Shown here piece after piece: positions 1-5,971 of a DNA stretch of 11,428 nt; position 1 is the stretch's first letter; the number at the start of each line of letters is the position of its first letter. This stretch comes from CAZYWA01 sp964650975 [NCBI: uncultured bacterium] (GTDB lineage Bacteria; JADJOY01). The notes beneath the pieces are model-generated. The model did no database searches. It was not told the origin of the DNA and was given only the letters and a program-made list of their open reading frames with translations. The stretch spans positions 1-11,428 of the forward strand of contig CAZYWA010000230.1 in assembly GCA_964650975.1 (NCBI GenBank), in the 5' to 3' direction. The translations under genes were made by a program, and so were the position numbers.

Positions 1-2
1 TG

Positions 3-833
3 GATCGCGTGGATGCGGTGGAAGTGGCCGATCCGGCGCTCGCGACCGCCGACGCGGTGGGCGCCGCTCTGGTTCGCGGGCTCACGGTCTCGGTGCACCG
101 CGCCGTGGCCGATCCGGGCGAGCTGGATCGGCTGACGTGGAGTCACACCGCGGCGCTGGGACGCCTGCGTGTATTCGACCCGGTGCTTCATTACCCGCCG
201 TTCACCGCGCTGATCGAGCTGATCGAACGAAACGTGCTGGGAGAGCTGACGACGATCCGCATCCGCGCGCGGGGCACCGCGACGCGCCCGTCGTGCGGTG
301 TCGAGTGCGGCGCCGGCGATTGGTTCAGCCAGCCGGCGCTCGATCGATTCCTGCCGCTCGCGAGAGTCGCCGGGCCCATCACCAGCCTCACGGGTTACGC
401 AAACATCGATTCGGCGAGCGGCGCCGGACAAGCCGTGCTTGCGCTCCGGCACATGGCTCCAGGTCGTTACTCGCACCTCGAGCTGGTGTGCGCGCCGGCT
501 TCGGACGATGCGGGGGCCCGTGGGGCGAGCGATCTCTCGATCGAGGTCGCCGGCACCGACGGCATCGCCTGGCTTCATCGCGGGCTCGACCAGGGTGGAG
601 AGCGAGCTCCTCTCGAGGTGCGCGTGGGCACGCTCCATTTCACCGTGGACGCCGCGGCGGGCCTCGACTGCGAGGCGAGCGCGGCCTACCGCTCGGCGGC
701 GCTCGATCTCGCCGACCAGCGCGGCCTCGGCGCGCCGCCGCCCATCGCGAACGTCGACGCCTGGCTCTCGGCGCTACGAGCGAGAGCCGCCGCCCCCCTC
801 GCGACGTCCCGCCGCCACGCGGTCTCGATCTAG
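3..833 (+). CDS. Gfo/Idh/MocA-family oxidoreductase, C-terminal part (5' end outside window)
   Basis: Probable NAD(P)-dependent sugar or inositol dehydrogenase-like protein of the cytoplasm; substrate unknown. The frame is open to the left edge, so the GTG at 9 is probably internal and the Rossmann GxGxxG part (about 75 residues or more) is missing. Counting from that GTG, residues 11-40 match the end of the Rossmann domain, where this family reads 'aa..G.hV.vEKPla'. The segment RVFDPVLHYPPF followed by LIERNVLGEL (residues 54-80) matches the family's 'R..P.....k.li..g.iGe' start of the C-terminal alpha/beta domain, with the beta-strand TTIRIRARGT next. Oddly, the conserved EKP/QKP lysine position reads HRA (VSVHRAVA, residues 27-34), so the usual catalytic lysine seems replaced by arginine. 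The stop is TAG at 831, and a near-copy of GATCTAGCTG follows immediately (827-846). Family assignment is fairly secure; function is not. Confidence 0.68.
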   Translation, partial: DRVDAVEVADPALATADAVGAALVRGLTVSVHRAVADPGELDRLTWSHTAALGRLRVFDPVLHYPPFTALIELIERNVLGELTTIRIRARGTATRPSCGVECGAGDWFSQPALDRFLPLARVAGPITSLTGYANIDSASGAGQAVLALRHMAPGRYSHLELVCAPASDDAGARGASDLSIEVAGTDGIAWLHRGLDQGGERAPLEVRVGTLHFTVDAAAGLDCEASAAYRSAALDLADQRGLGAPPPIANVDAWLSALRARAAAPLATSRRHAVSI

Positions 834-861
834 CTGGATCTAGCAGACCTCTCACAGGGCA

Positions 862-959
862 CGCGCCAGAGGCGCGCGCTGAGCGAAGCGAGGCGGCTTG
901 GGGGTGGGGCCACGCAAAAACCGCGTTTTTTGCGGGGCGGGGGTCTGGAACAGACCCCC
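862..959. repeat. Cluster of three perfect hairpins in a convergent gap (candidate dispersed repeat or bidirectional terminator)
   Basis: The gap 834-970 lies between two converging genes and holds three perfect inverted repeats. At 862-876 CGCGCC and GGCGCG flank AGA. At 913-934 CGCAAAAA and TTTTTGCG flank CCGCGT. At 939-959 GGGGGTCTG and CAGACCCCC flank GAA (9 bp). The last stem begins 11 bases past the antiporter stop on the minus strand, and the A/T-tract stem follows it, so together they could end transcription from either side. The density of structure also resembles a REP-like intergenic element. No protein is evident: the minus-strand frame running through it is not in the antiporter's frame. 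Confidence 0.5.
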
Positions 960-970
960 GAGGAAACCCG

Positions 971-3139
971 CTAGGCGGCGGTGGCGGGAGCCGGGGTCTC
1001 GGCCTTGAGCGTGTTGGTCTTCACCGAGTCGGTGCGATCGGGACGCACGTACTTGCGCACGATCACCAGCGAGGCCGGGCACTCGGCGGCGAAGCGCTCG
1101 TGCTCGCCGGAGAACATCTTGGGCTCGAGGCCCCATTCCTCCGACACGCCGACGATCACCAGATCGTAGCCGCGCTGCGCCTCGCGCACCGCGACTTCGA
1201 GCGGCGCGTCGCTCTCGACGACCTTGAGCTCGATTCCCTCGGACTCGAAGACGCTTGCGGCGCTCGAGAGTCCGGCGCGCGGTTGGTCGTCGCCGCGTCC
1301 CGGCGGCACCACGTGCAGCACGGTGACGTGCGGATCGCCCCACTCGAACGCCGTCTGCCCGGGAGTCTTGACGCCGCGGCCGGCCATGCGGCGCGCCAGG
1401 TCGAGAGCGCCGCGATCGTGGACGCCGCCCATGTACGGCACCAGCACCCGGCGCCACGGATCGAAGCGGCGCGGCACGTACACCGCGACGTCGCAGCGCG
1501 CTTCGTTCATCACGATGTTGACGGTGCCGCCCAGGATGCTCTGGCTCAGCACCGGCTTGTGCCAGCCCATGAGGATGAGCTTGGCGCCCTTGGCATTCGC
1601 GACCGCGGTGATGTCCGAGCCCGGATCGCGGCTCACGAACGCCAGCGGCTGCACGTCCATCTGGTGCGCCGATGCCGCGCGCAGCAGCGGCTCGAGCGGG
1701 CCGATCTCGGTGGCGCCCGAGGGTGCCACGCCTGGATCGAGCAGCGATTGCTCGCTCACTCGCGCCAGGTGTAGCGCGTAGATCCGTACGTTGGCCGCGC
1801 CGTGGGCGATCGCGCGCGCCAGCCGCAAGAGCTCCGGTCCCGCGGAGGGAAGCGACACCGGAATCAACACACCGTAGCCGTCGCCACCTTCCTCGCCGTC
1901 GGCCTCCTCGCGGATCAGCCGCGACGGGTAGATCCACTCGAGCAGCGGCGTGGTCATGAAGGTGGTGACGATCGCCATCAGCACCATCATCACGAACAGA
2001 GCCGGCGAGATGATGCCCAGGTCGAGGCCGATGGTCAGGATCACCAGCTCCATCAGGCCGCGGGTGTTCATGAGGGTGCCGAGCGCTCCGGCCTCCCGCC
2101 ACGAAAGGCCGGTGGCGCGCGCCGCGATCGTCGAGCCGCCCAGCTTGCCGGCCACCGCGACCAGCAGGATCAGGCCGCACTGCACCCACATCTCGGTGCC
2201 CTGGATGAGGCCGATGCGGGTGCGCAAGCCGGTGAACGCGAAGAACACCGGCAGCAGGAAGACCACGGTCAGGTCCTCGAGCTTGTCGGTCAAGTCGCGG
2301 ACGAAGCTGCCCCCTTTCGGCAGGATCGCGCCCATCAGGAATGCGCCGAAGAGCGCGTGGATTCCCAGCCACTCGGTCACGCACGCGGACGCCACCATGA
2401 GCAGCAGCACCACCGCGATCATGTCCTGGGTGAGGACCCGTCCGCGGTTCCGGTAGTAGACATCGAGGTGCGCGACCAGCCGCTTCACGCCGAACAGCAT
2501 CACCAGCACGAACGCCACCGACCCGCCCAGCGTGAGCGGCAGCTGGCGCGGCGCGGACTCGGCGCGCACCAGCGTCACGACGCCGGCGAGGATGCACCAC
2601 GCGGTCACGTCATCGACCGCGGCGCAGGCGATCGTCACCGCGCCCACCTTGGTGCGGATCAGGTTCCGTTCGGTGAGGATCCGCGCCAGCACCGGGAAGG
2701 CCGTGATGCTCATCGCGGCGCCCATGAAGAGCGCGAACCCGGTGAAGTGGACGCTGTCGTCGGAGAGCCGCGGATAGAGGTAGAGCGCCAGCGCGGAGCC
2801 CAGGAAGAAGGGCGCGACGATGCTCGCGTGGCTGGTGATGACCGCCGCTTCGCCGCGTCCGCGCAAGAGCCTGGGGTCGAGCTCGGCGCCCACCAGGAAC
2901 ATGAAGAGCACCAGCCCCGTCTGGCTGAGCGCCTGCAGCGCGTTCAGGCTCGCCGCGGGAAAGACTGCCGCCGAGAGGTGCGGCGCGACCCATCCGAAGA
3001 ACGACGGACCGAGCAGGATGCCCGCGATCATCTCGCCCATCACCTGCGGCTGGTTGATGCGGCGGAATGCGAGCCCCACCGCGCGCGACGCGGCGAGGAT
3101 CACACCGACCTGGAGGAGCAGGGTCAGGACCGCGTGCAT
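971..3139 (-). CDS. CPA2/CHX-type cation:proton antiporter with C-terminal UspA-like domains
   Basis: Inner-membrane exchanger of K+ or Na+ for H+ (722 aa). Residues 1-405 form the Na+/H+ exchanger domain, with about 11-12 hydrophobic helices starting at MHAVLTLLLQVGVILAAS. Family marks include INQPQVMGE...GILLGPS (28-46), the ion-site motif AAVDDVTAW (173-181) with the Asp-Asp pair at 176-177, and NTRGLMELVILTIG (358-371). This pattern is closest to plant CHX and fungal Kha1 proteins and unlike KefB/KefC there is no TrkA-N domain. After a charged linker (408-420), residues 421-556 and 562-696 look like two UspA-like alpha/beta domains, starting GYGVLIPVSL and RRVLVPYMGG; the second ends in ASLVIVRKYV. 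They may sense nucleotide or energy state. The ATG at 3139 is preceded by AGAAGG. The gene starts 15 bases after the stop of its upstream partner, so co-transcription is likely. Ion specificity cannot be read from sequence. Confidence 0.9.
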   Translation of the reverse strand: MHAVLTLLLQVGVILAASRAVGLAFRRINQPQVMGEMIAGILLGPSFFGWVAPHLSAAVFPAASLNALQALSQTGLVLFMFLVGAELDPRLLRGRGEAAVITSHASIVAPFFLGSALALYLYPRLSDDSVHFTGFALFMGAAMSITAFPVLARILTERNLIRTKVGAVTIACAAVDDVTAWCILAGVVTLVRAESAPRQLPLTLGGSVAFVLVMLFGVKRLVAHLDVYYRNRGRVLTQDMIAVVLLLMVASACVTEWLGIHALFGAFLMGAILPKGGSFVRDLTDKLEDLTVVFLLPVFFAFTGLRTRIGLIQGTEMWVQCGLILLVAVAGKLGGSTIAARATGLSWREAGALGTLMNTRGLMELVILTIGLDLGIISPALFVMMVLMAIVTTFMTTPLLEWIYPSRLIREEADGEEGGDGYGVLIPVSLPSAGPELLRLARAIAHGAANVRIYALHLARVSEQSLLDPGVAPSGATEIGPLEPLLRAASAHQMDVQPLAFVSRDPGSDITAVANAKGAKLILMGWHKPVLSQSILGGTVNIVMNEARCDVAVYVPRRFDPWRRVLVPYMGGVHDRGALDLARRMAGRGVKTPGQTAFEWGDPHVTVLHVVPPGRGDDQPRAGLSSAASVFESEGIELKVVESDAPLEVAVREAQRGYDLVIVGVSEEWGLEPKMFSGEHERFAAECPASLVIVRKYVRPDRTDSVKTNTLKAETPAPATAA

Positions 3140-3154
3140 CGCCAGCCTTCTCGA

Positions 3155-3700
3155 TCAGCCTTTGCTGCTCGTGAGCTCGGCGCTGAACGGGAGCGTGGCG
3201 CAGCTCGAGCATCCGGCCGCGCGCAGCTCTCCGGTCATCCGCACCGGATCGGTGCTGCGGTCGACCCAGCTCTCGATGCGAAGCCCGCGCGCGCCTGGGC
3301 ATGCGTCCGCGGCGCCACCCGTGGCCTCCTCTTGGGGCACCAGCGCGCGCACGCGGGTGCCGTCGAGCTCGCCCCGCGTCGACGAGGGGCCCGAGTCGCC
3401 GAGCTTGATCGCGAGCTGCCGGCCGGATTGAGAGATGCTGAACGCGAGCCGCGCGTCGCTCGGTTCCAGTCCGAGACACGCCGTGCCCTGCCCCGCCGGA
3501 AGTGCCGCGGTGAGCACCCAGCGCCCGCCCACGGAGATCGGCGGGGTGATGCCTCGACCGATGCGCAGGATTCCCAGCAGAGCGATGAAGGGCCCGATCA
3601 CGAGCACCACGTAGAGCACCAGCATGCGTTTGAGCGACCGATGCGCCAGCTCGGGTGCCTCGGGTGTCGCCGGCTGAATCCGATGTCGGTCGGTGGTCAT
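3155..3700 (-). CDS. Membrane-anchored protein of unknown function, paired with the antiporter
   Basis: I do not recognise a named family. The 181-aa protein has a basic N-terminal tail, one strong membrane helix at about 26-46 (RMLVLYVVLVIGPFIALLGI), and a C-terminal domain of about 130 residues. The tail contains HR and K residues, so by the positive-inside rule the C-terminal domain should face the periplasm. That domain is rich in predicted beta strands (GRWVLTAAL, ARLAFSISQSGRQLAIKLG, LRIESWVD) and may be a small beta-barrel or sandwich. It has four cysteines: 75, 134 and a C-x-x-C pair at 164/167 (GCSSC), suggesting disulfides or a metal site. The start ATG at 3700 has a modest GAGG (3707-3710). 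Because it is first in the operon and only 15 bases from the antiporter gene, an accessory or sensory role for the exchanger is inferred, not shown. Confidence 0.72.
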   Translation of the reverse strand: MTTDRHRIQPATPEAPELAHRSLKRMLVLYVVLVIGPFIALLGILRIGRGITPPISVGGRWVLTAALPAGQGTACLGLEPSDARLAFSISQSGRQLAIKLGDSGPSSTRGELDGTRVRALVPQEEATGGAADACPGARGLRIESWVDRSTDPVRMTGELRAAGCSSCATLPFSAELTSSKG

Positions 3701-3722
3701 GGCGTGCCTCGCGCGCCGGTAG

Positions 3723-3735
3723 TGCCGAAACGGCA
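3723..3735. other. Small hairpin in the leader of the antiporter operon
   Basis: TGCCG and CGGCA flank AAA, a perfect 5-bp stem 23 bases upstream of the minus-strand start at 3700 and next to the A/T-rich AATTTAA (3740-3746), which could be the -10 region of the operon. No convincing -35 is visible. It may be part of the leader or a chance match. Confidence 0.25.
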
Positions 3736-3750
3736 GGGCAATTTAACCCC

Positions 3751-3768
3751 GGCCGCACTCGCGCGGCC
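3751..3768 (-). terminator. Possible terminator hairpin after the ccr gene
   Basis: GGCCGC and GCGGCC flank a 6-base loop, a perfect 6-bp GC stem beginning 10 bases past the minus-strand ccr stop. It is followed on the minus strand by GGGGTTAAATT, which is only a weak T-tract. It could separate ccr from the downstream antiporter operon. Confidence 0.35.
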
Positions 3769-3778
3769 CCGTGTCGGA

Positions 3779-5038
3779 TCAGGTCTTGGGCGGCGCCACG
3801 CTGGCACCGGTGCCGGTGTTCCGCGCGCCCACCAGAATCGCCATGTTGCCGTGCGGGTGCTTGTTGTCGTGCATCAACTGGTGCGCGACCGGCAGCTCCT
3901 CCCACGTGAACGTGCGCGACAAGCACGGGTCGACCTGGCCGGCGAGCACCATGTCGTTCAGGCCCTTCGACTGGTCGTCGTTGGCGAAATGCGAGCCCTG
4001 CAGGCGCTTCTGGCGCATCCACAGGTAGCGCAGGTCGACGGTGGCGTTGTAGCCGGTGGTTCCGGCGCAGATCACCACCATGCCGCCGGTCTCGCACACG
4101 AAGATCGAGGTGGGGATCGTGTCCTCGCCGGGATGCTCGAACACCAGGCGCGGGCTGCGTTTCTCGCCGAGCACGTCCCAGAGCGCCTTGCCGAAGGCGC
4201 GGGCGCCCTTCGCCCACTCGTTGTACTTCGCGGTGTCCTTCCAGTGCGGCAGCATGCCCCAGTGGCTGAACTGCTTGCGGTTGATGCAGCCCTTGGCGCC
4301 GAGCTTCTTGCAGTACTCGACCTTGTCGTCGCCGGAGACCACCGCGACGGGGATGCCGCTCTTCGCCTTCACGATCTGGATCGCCATCGAGCCGAGCCCG
4401 CCCGCGCCGCCCCAGATGAGGACCGCGTCGTTGGGCCGCACGGTGTGCTCGGGCCACCCCTGGAGCATGCGGTACGCGGTGGCGCCGACCAGCATGTAGG
4501 CCGCCGACGCCTCCCACGAGAGATGCTTGGGACGCGGCAGACACTGATGCCCTTGCACCTTGGTGAACTGCGCGAAGCTGCCCCAGTTGGTCTCGTAGCC
4601 CCAGATCCGGAAGGTGGGCGAGTACATCGGGTCGGCGCCGGTCTTGAGCGTCGGGCAGCTGGCGCTCCAGCTGCCGCAGTGGATCACGACCTCGTCGCCG
4701 ACCTTCACGTTGGTGACGCTCTTGCCGGTCTTGTAGACGATGCCGCTCGCGTCCGAGCCGCCGATGTGGAAAGGCTCGGGCTCACCCGCCTTGTTGCGTG
4801 CGCCGATGACGTCGATGGGTACGCCCAGCGCCGCCCACACGTTGTTGTAGTTGACGCCCGCGGCCATCACGTAGACGAGCACCTCGTCGTCCGCGATCGG
4901 CGGGATGTCGACGACTTCCTTCTGGAAGGCCTGGGTGGGCACGCCGAAGCGATCCTGGCGAATCAGCCATGCGTGCATCTTGGCCGGTACTTCGCCGACC
5001 GGCGGCTGCTCACCGAGCGCGTAAACGTCCTTGGCCAT
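3779..5038 (-). CDS. ccr: Crotonyl-CoA carboxylase/reductase
   Basis: Cytoplasmic enzyme that reductively carboxylates crotonyl-CoA with CO2 and NADPH to ethylmalonyl-CoA. It is the key step of the ethylmalonyl-CoA pathway and a source of polyketide extender units. The 419-aa length fits the family (about 430). The N-terminal extension with FGVPTQAF (31-38) is typical of Ccr. [12 protein letters not shown] (61-72), [13 protein letters not shown] (146-158), the NADPH-binding [12 protein letters not shown] (210-221) and LQGSHFAN (346-353) are family marks. N65/N66, E149 and H350 lie in the motifs that I take to form the CO2 pocket (family knowledge placed by eye). I chose the ATG at 5038, not an upstream in-frame start at 5101, because [10 protein letters not shown] matches family N-termini and GAGGAG lies 9 bases upstream. 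No other pathway gene is in the window, so its physiological partners must be elsewhere. Confidence 0.95.
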   Translation of the reverse strand: MAKDVYALGEQPPVGEVPAKMHAWLIRQDRFGVPTQAFQKEVVDIPPIADDEVLVYVMAAGVNYNNVWAALGVPIDVIGARNKAGEPEPFHIGGSDASGIVYKTGKSVTNVKVGDEVVIHCGSWSASCPTLKTGADPMYSPTFRIWGYETNWGSFAQFTKVQGHQCLPRPKHLSWEASAAYMLVGATAYRMLQGWPEHTVRPNDAVLIWGGAGGLGSMAIQIVKAKSGIPVAVVSGDDKVEYCKKLGAKGCINRKQFSHWGMLPHWKDTAKYNEWAKGARAFGKALWDVLGEKRSPRLVFEHPGEDTIPTSIFVCETGGMVVICAGTTGYNATVDLRYLWMRQKRLQGSHFANDDQSKGLNDMVLAGQVDPCLSRTFTWEELPVAHQLMHDNKHPHGNMAILVGARNTGTGASVAPPKT

Positions 5039-5091
5039 GGTGGTGCTCTCCTCGCTCTTTCGCGCGCGTGGTTCGAATGCGCGAAACCGCG

Positions 5092-5120
5092 AGAGTAGCA
5101 ATGGCCCAAATGGTGGGCAA
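5092..5120 (-). promoter_or_regulatory. Probable sigma70-type promoter of ccr
   Basis: Read on the minus strand, TTGCCC (5120-5115) and TACTCT (5097-5092) are separated by exactly 17 bases, giving a leader of about 45 bases to the ATG at 5038. Two imperfect palindromes lie close by: GCCCA/TGGGC (5104-5118), overlapping the -35 and spacer, and GGTTCG/CGAAACC (5070-5088), near the expected start of transcription. Either could be an operator. Matches are moderate (4/6 and 3/6). Confidence 0.4.
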
Positions 5121-5167
5121 GGCGAAGCCGCCCGCCTCGCGGCGAGCGGCTGCTCGAATCCTCGGAA

Positions 5168-5188
5168 GCCGGCGCAATCAGCGCCGGC
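5168..5188 (-). terminator. Strong GC hairpin after the repeat-protein gene
   Basis: GCCGGCGC and GCGCCGGC flank AATCA: a perfect 8-bp stem with a 5-base loop that starts 3 bases after the minus-strand stop at 5192. There is no following T-tract, so it may act as an mRNA 3'-end stabiliser or an L-shaped terminator. The rest of the gap (5121-5167) shows nothing clear. Confidence 0.5.
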
Positions 5189-5191
5189 TCG

Positions 5192-5734
5192 TCACGCCAG
5201 GATCGAGATCGGCGTGAAGTGCGCGCTCGACGACCCGTCGTGCTCCTGACCGTCCGGGGTCGTGATCGCGTAGTCGCGGCTCAGGTCGCCGCCGTCGCGC
5301 GCGGTGTGGCTCGACACGTCGGTGACATGGCCGTCGGGGCCGGTGATCTGCGAGCTGCCGGTGCTGGCTCCGTCGGCCGCCGTGACGCTGCTGTCGAAAT
5401 CGAACGTCGCACCGTTGGCGCCGGTGAGCGTGCCACGCGCCGTGTAGGTGCCGGCGCCGGTGCGCTGGATGGTGCCGTCGCGACTGACGCTCTGCCCGTC
5501 CGGCGTCACGATGTCCGAATGGAACGACAGGGTGCCATCGTCGCTCCGGGTCACGTCGGTGGTGCGAGACGCGAGCACGTTGCCCGAGTCGTCCACCGCG
5601 GAGCTGGTGCGCGTGAAAGCGTCCTTGGTGCCGGTGATCGTGTCGGTGAACGTTCCACTCCCACCGCGACTGGTCTCGAAGGTGCTGGTGCGGGTGAGAT
5701 CGGGAGTGCCGTTGCGGATGCCGGAGATGCTCAT
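5192..5734 (-). CDS. Small Ser/Thr/Asp/Gly-rich protein made of about 14-residue repeats
   Basis: I do not recognise a family. The 180-aa protein has no signal peptide, membrane span, Cys or Trp and only one Lys; it is rich in Ser, Thr, Asp and Gly. Turn motifs recur along its whole length: DSG at 49, DDG 65, PDG 78, GAG 93, ANG 106, ADG 120, PDG 133, DGG 147 and PDG 160, spaced 13-16 residues apart. The unit is roughly x-x-[IVL]-T-x-x-D-G-x-x-x-x-x-x, with alternating polar and hydrophobic positions. Weaker copies at residues 8, 24 and 35 extend it to about twelve units. This predicts a row of beta-hairpins: a meander or solenoid. The start at 5734 has GAGAGG 5 bases upstream. It is transcribed alone, divergently from the winged-helix protein. 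A cell-surface, structural or ligand-binding role is conceivable but unsupported. Even frame use and a good RBS argue it is a real gene. Confidence 0.72.
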   Translation of the reverse strand: MSISGIRNGTPDLTRTSTFETSRGGSGTFTDTITGTKDAFTRTSSAVDDSGNVLASRTTDVTRSDDGTLSFHSDIVTPDGQSVSRDGTIQRTGAGTYTARGTLTGANGATFDFDSSVTAADGASTGSSQITGPDGHVTDVSSHTARDGGDLSRDYAITTPDGQEHDGSSSAHFTPISILA

Positions 5735-5842
5735 GAGATCCTCTCGGGTGGGTCGAGAACCTTCCGTGGTCGGTCAGATGCTTAGCAACTGCGATGCCTC
5801 CCGCGTCTCTTCGGCAAGTCGCGGAAAACCTTCAGTCCTCGC

Positions 5843-5917
5843 AGGTGTCCCCGAGGGCGACCGTCGGTCGCCACCTTCCAGAGGCGGCGCAACCGCCCGT
5901 GGGCGGCAATTTTTGCC
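5843..5917 (+). other. Structured leader or intergenic stem-loops upstream of the winged-helix/TM gene
   Basis: This lies in the 237-bp divergent gap 5735-5971. GGCGACC and GGTCGCC flank GTC (5856-5872, 7 bp), with an outer AGGT/ACCT pair (5843-5846, 5873-5876). Then GGCGG (5883-5887) can pair with CCGCC (5893-5897), which can instead pair with GGCGG (5902-5906). That last arm overlaps GGCAA/TTGCC (5905-5917). The CCGCC-GGCGG stem runs into CAATTTTT, like an intrinsic terminator on the plus strand. Overlapping alternatives suggest attenuation or a regulated leader, but I match it to no known riboswitch. No clear promoter was found for either divergent gene. Confidence 0.35.
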
Positions 5918-5971
5918 GGGGAGGGCCTGGTTGCTGACGCTCGGATCGCGCTGCTAACTCCTCTCCGACCC

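Noticed and set aside
827-846. GATCTAGCTG/GATCTAGCAG tandem near-repeat at the first gene's stop
   Set aside because: Only two 10-bp units, 9/10 identical; probably a small slippage duplication without function.
137-1774. Plus-strand 545-codon frame crossing the 834-970 gap
   Set aside because: Arg-rich shadow overlapping the Gfo/Idh gene and the antiporter C-terminus; no motifs.
852-2600. Minus-strand 582-codon frame overlapping the antiporter
   Set aside because: Out-of-frame Arg/Ala/Gly-rich shadow; the antiporter frame has clear family motifs throughout.
1802-5098. Very long plus-strand open frame (about 1,098 codons) opposite the antiporter and ccr
   Set aside because: Antisense shadow of two well-supported minus-strand genes in GC-rich DNA; the translation is His/Arg/Glu-rich with no family resemblance and crosses three real genes.
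5039-5101. 21-residue N-terminal extension of ccr from 5101
   Set aside because: No RBS; it would contain the ccr Shine-Dalgarno and overlap the -10, and family members start near [10 protein letters not shown].
5900-5918. Possible sigma54 promoter (TGGGC...TTGC)
   Set aside because: The GG and GC elements are 11 bases apart, not the required 10, and no enhancer-binding site was seen.
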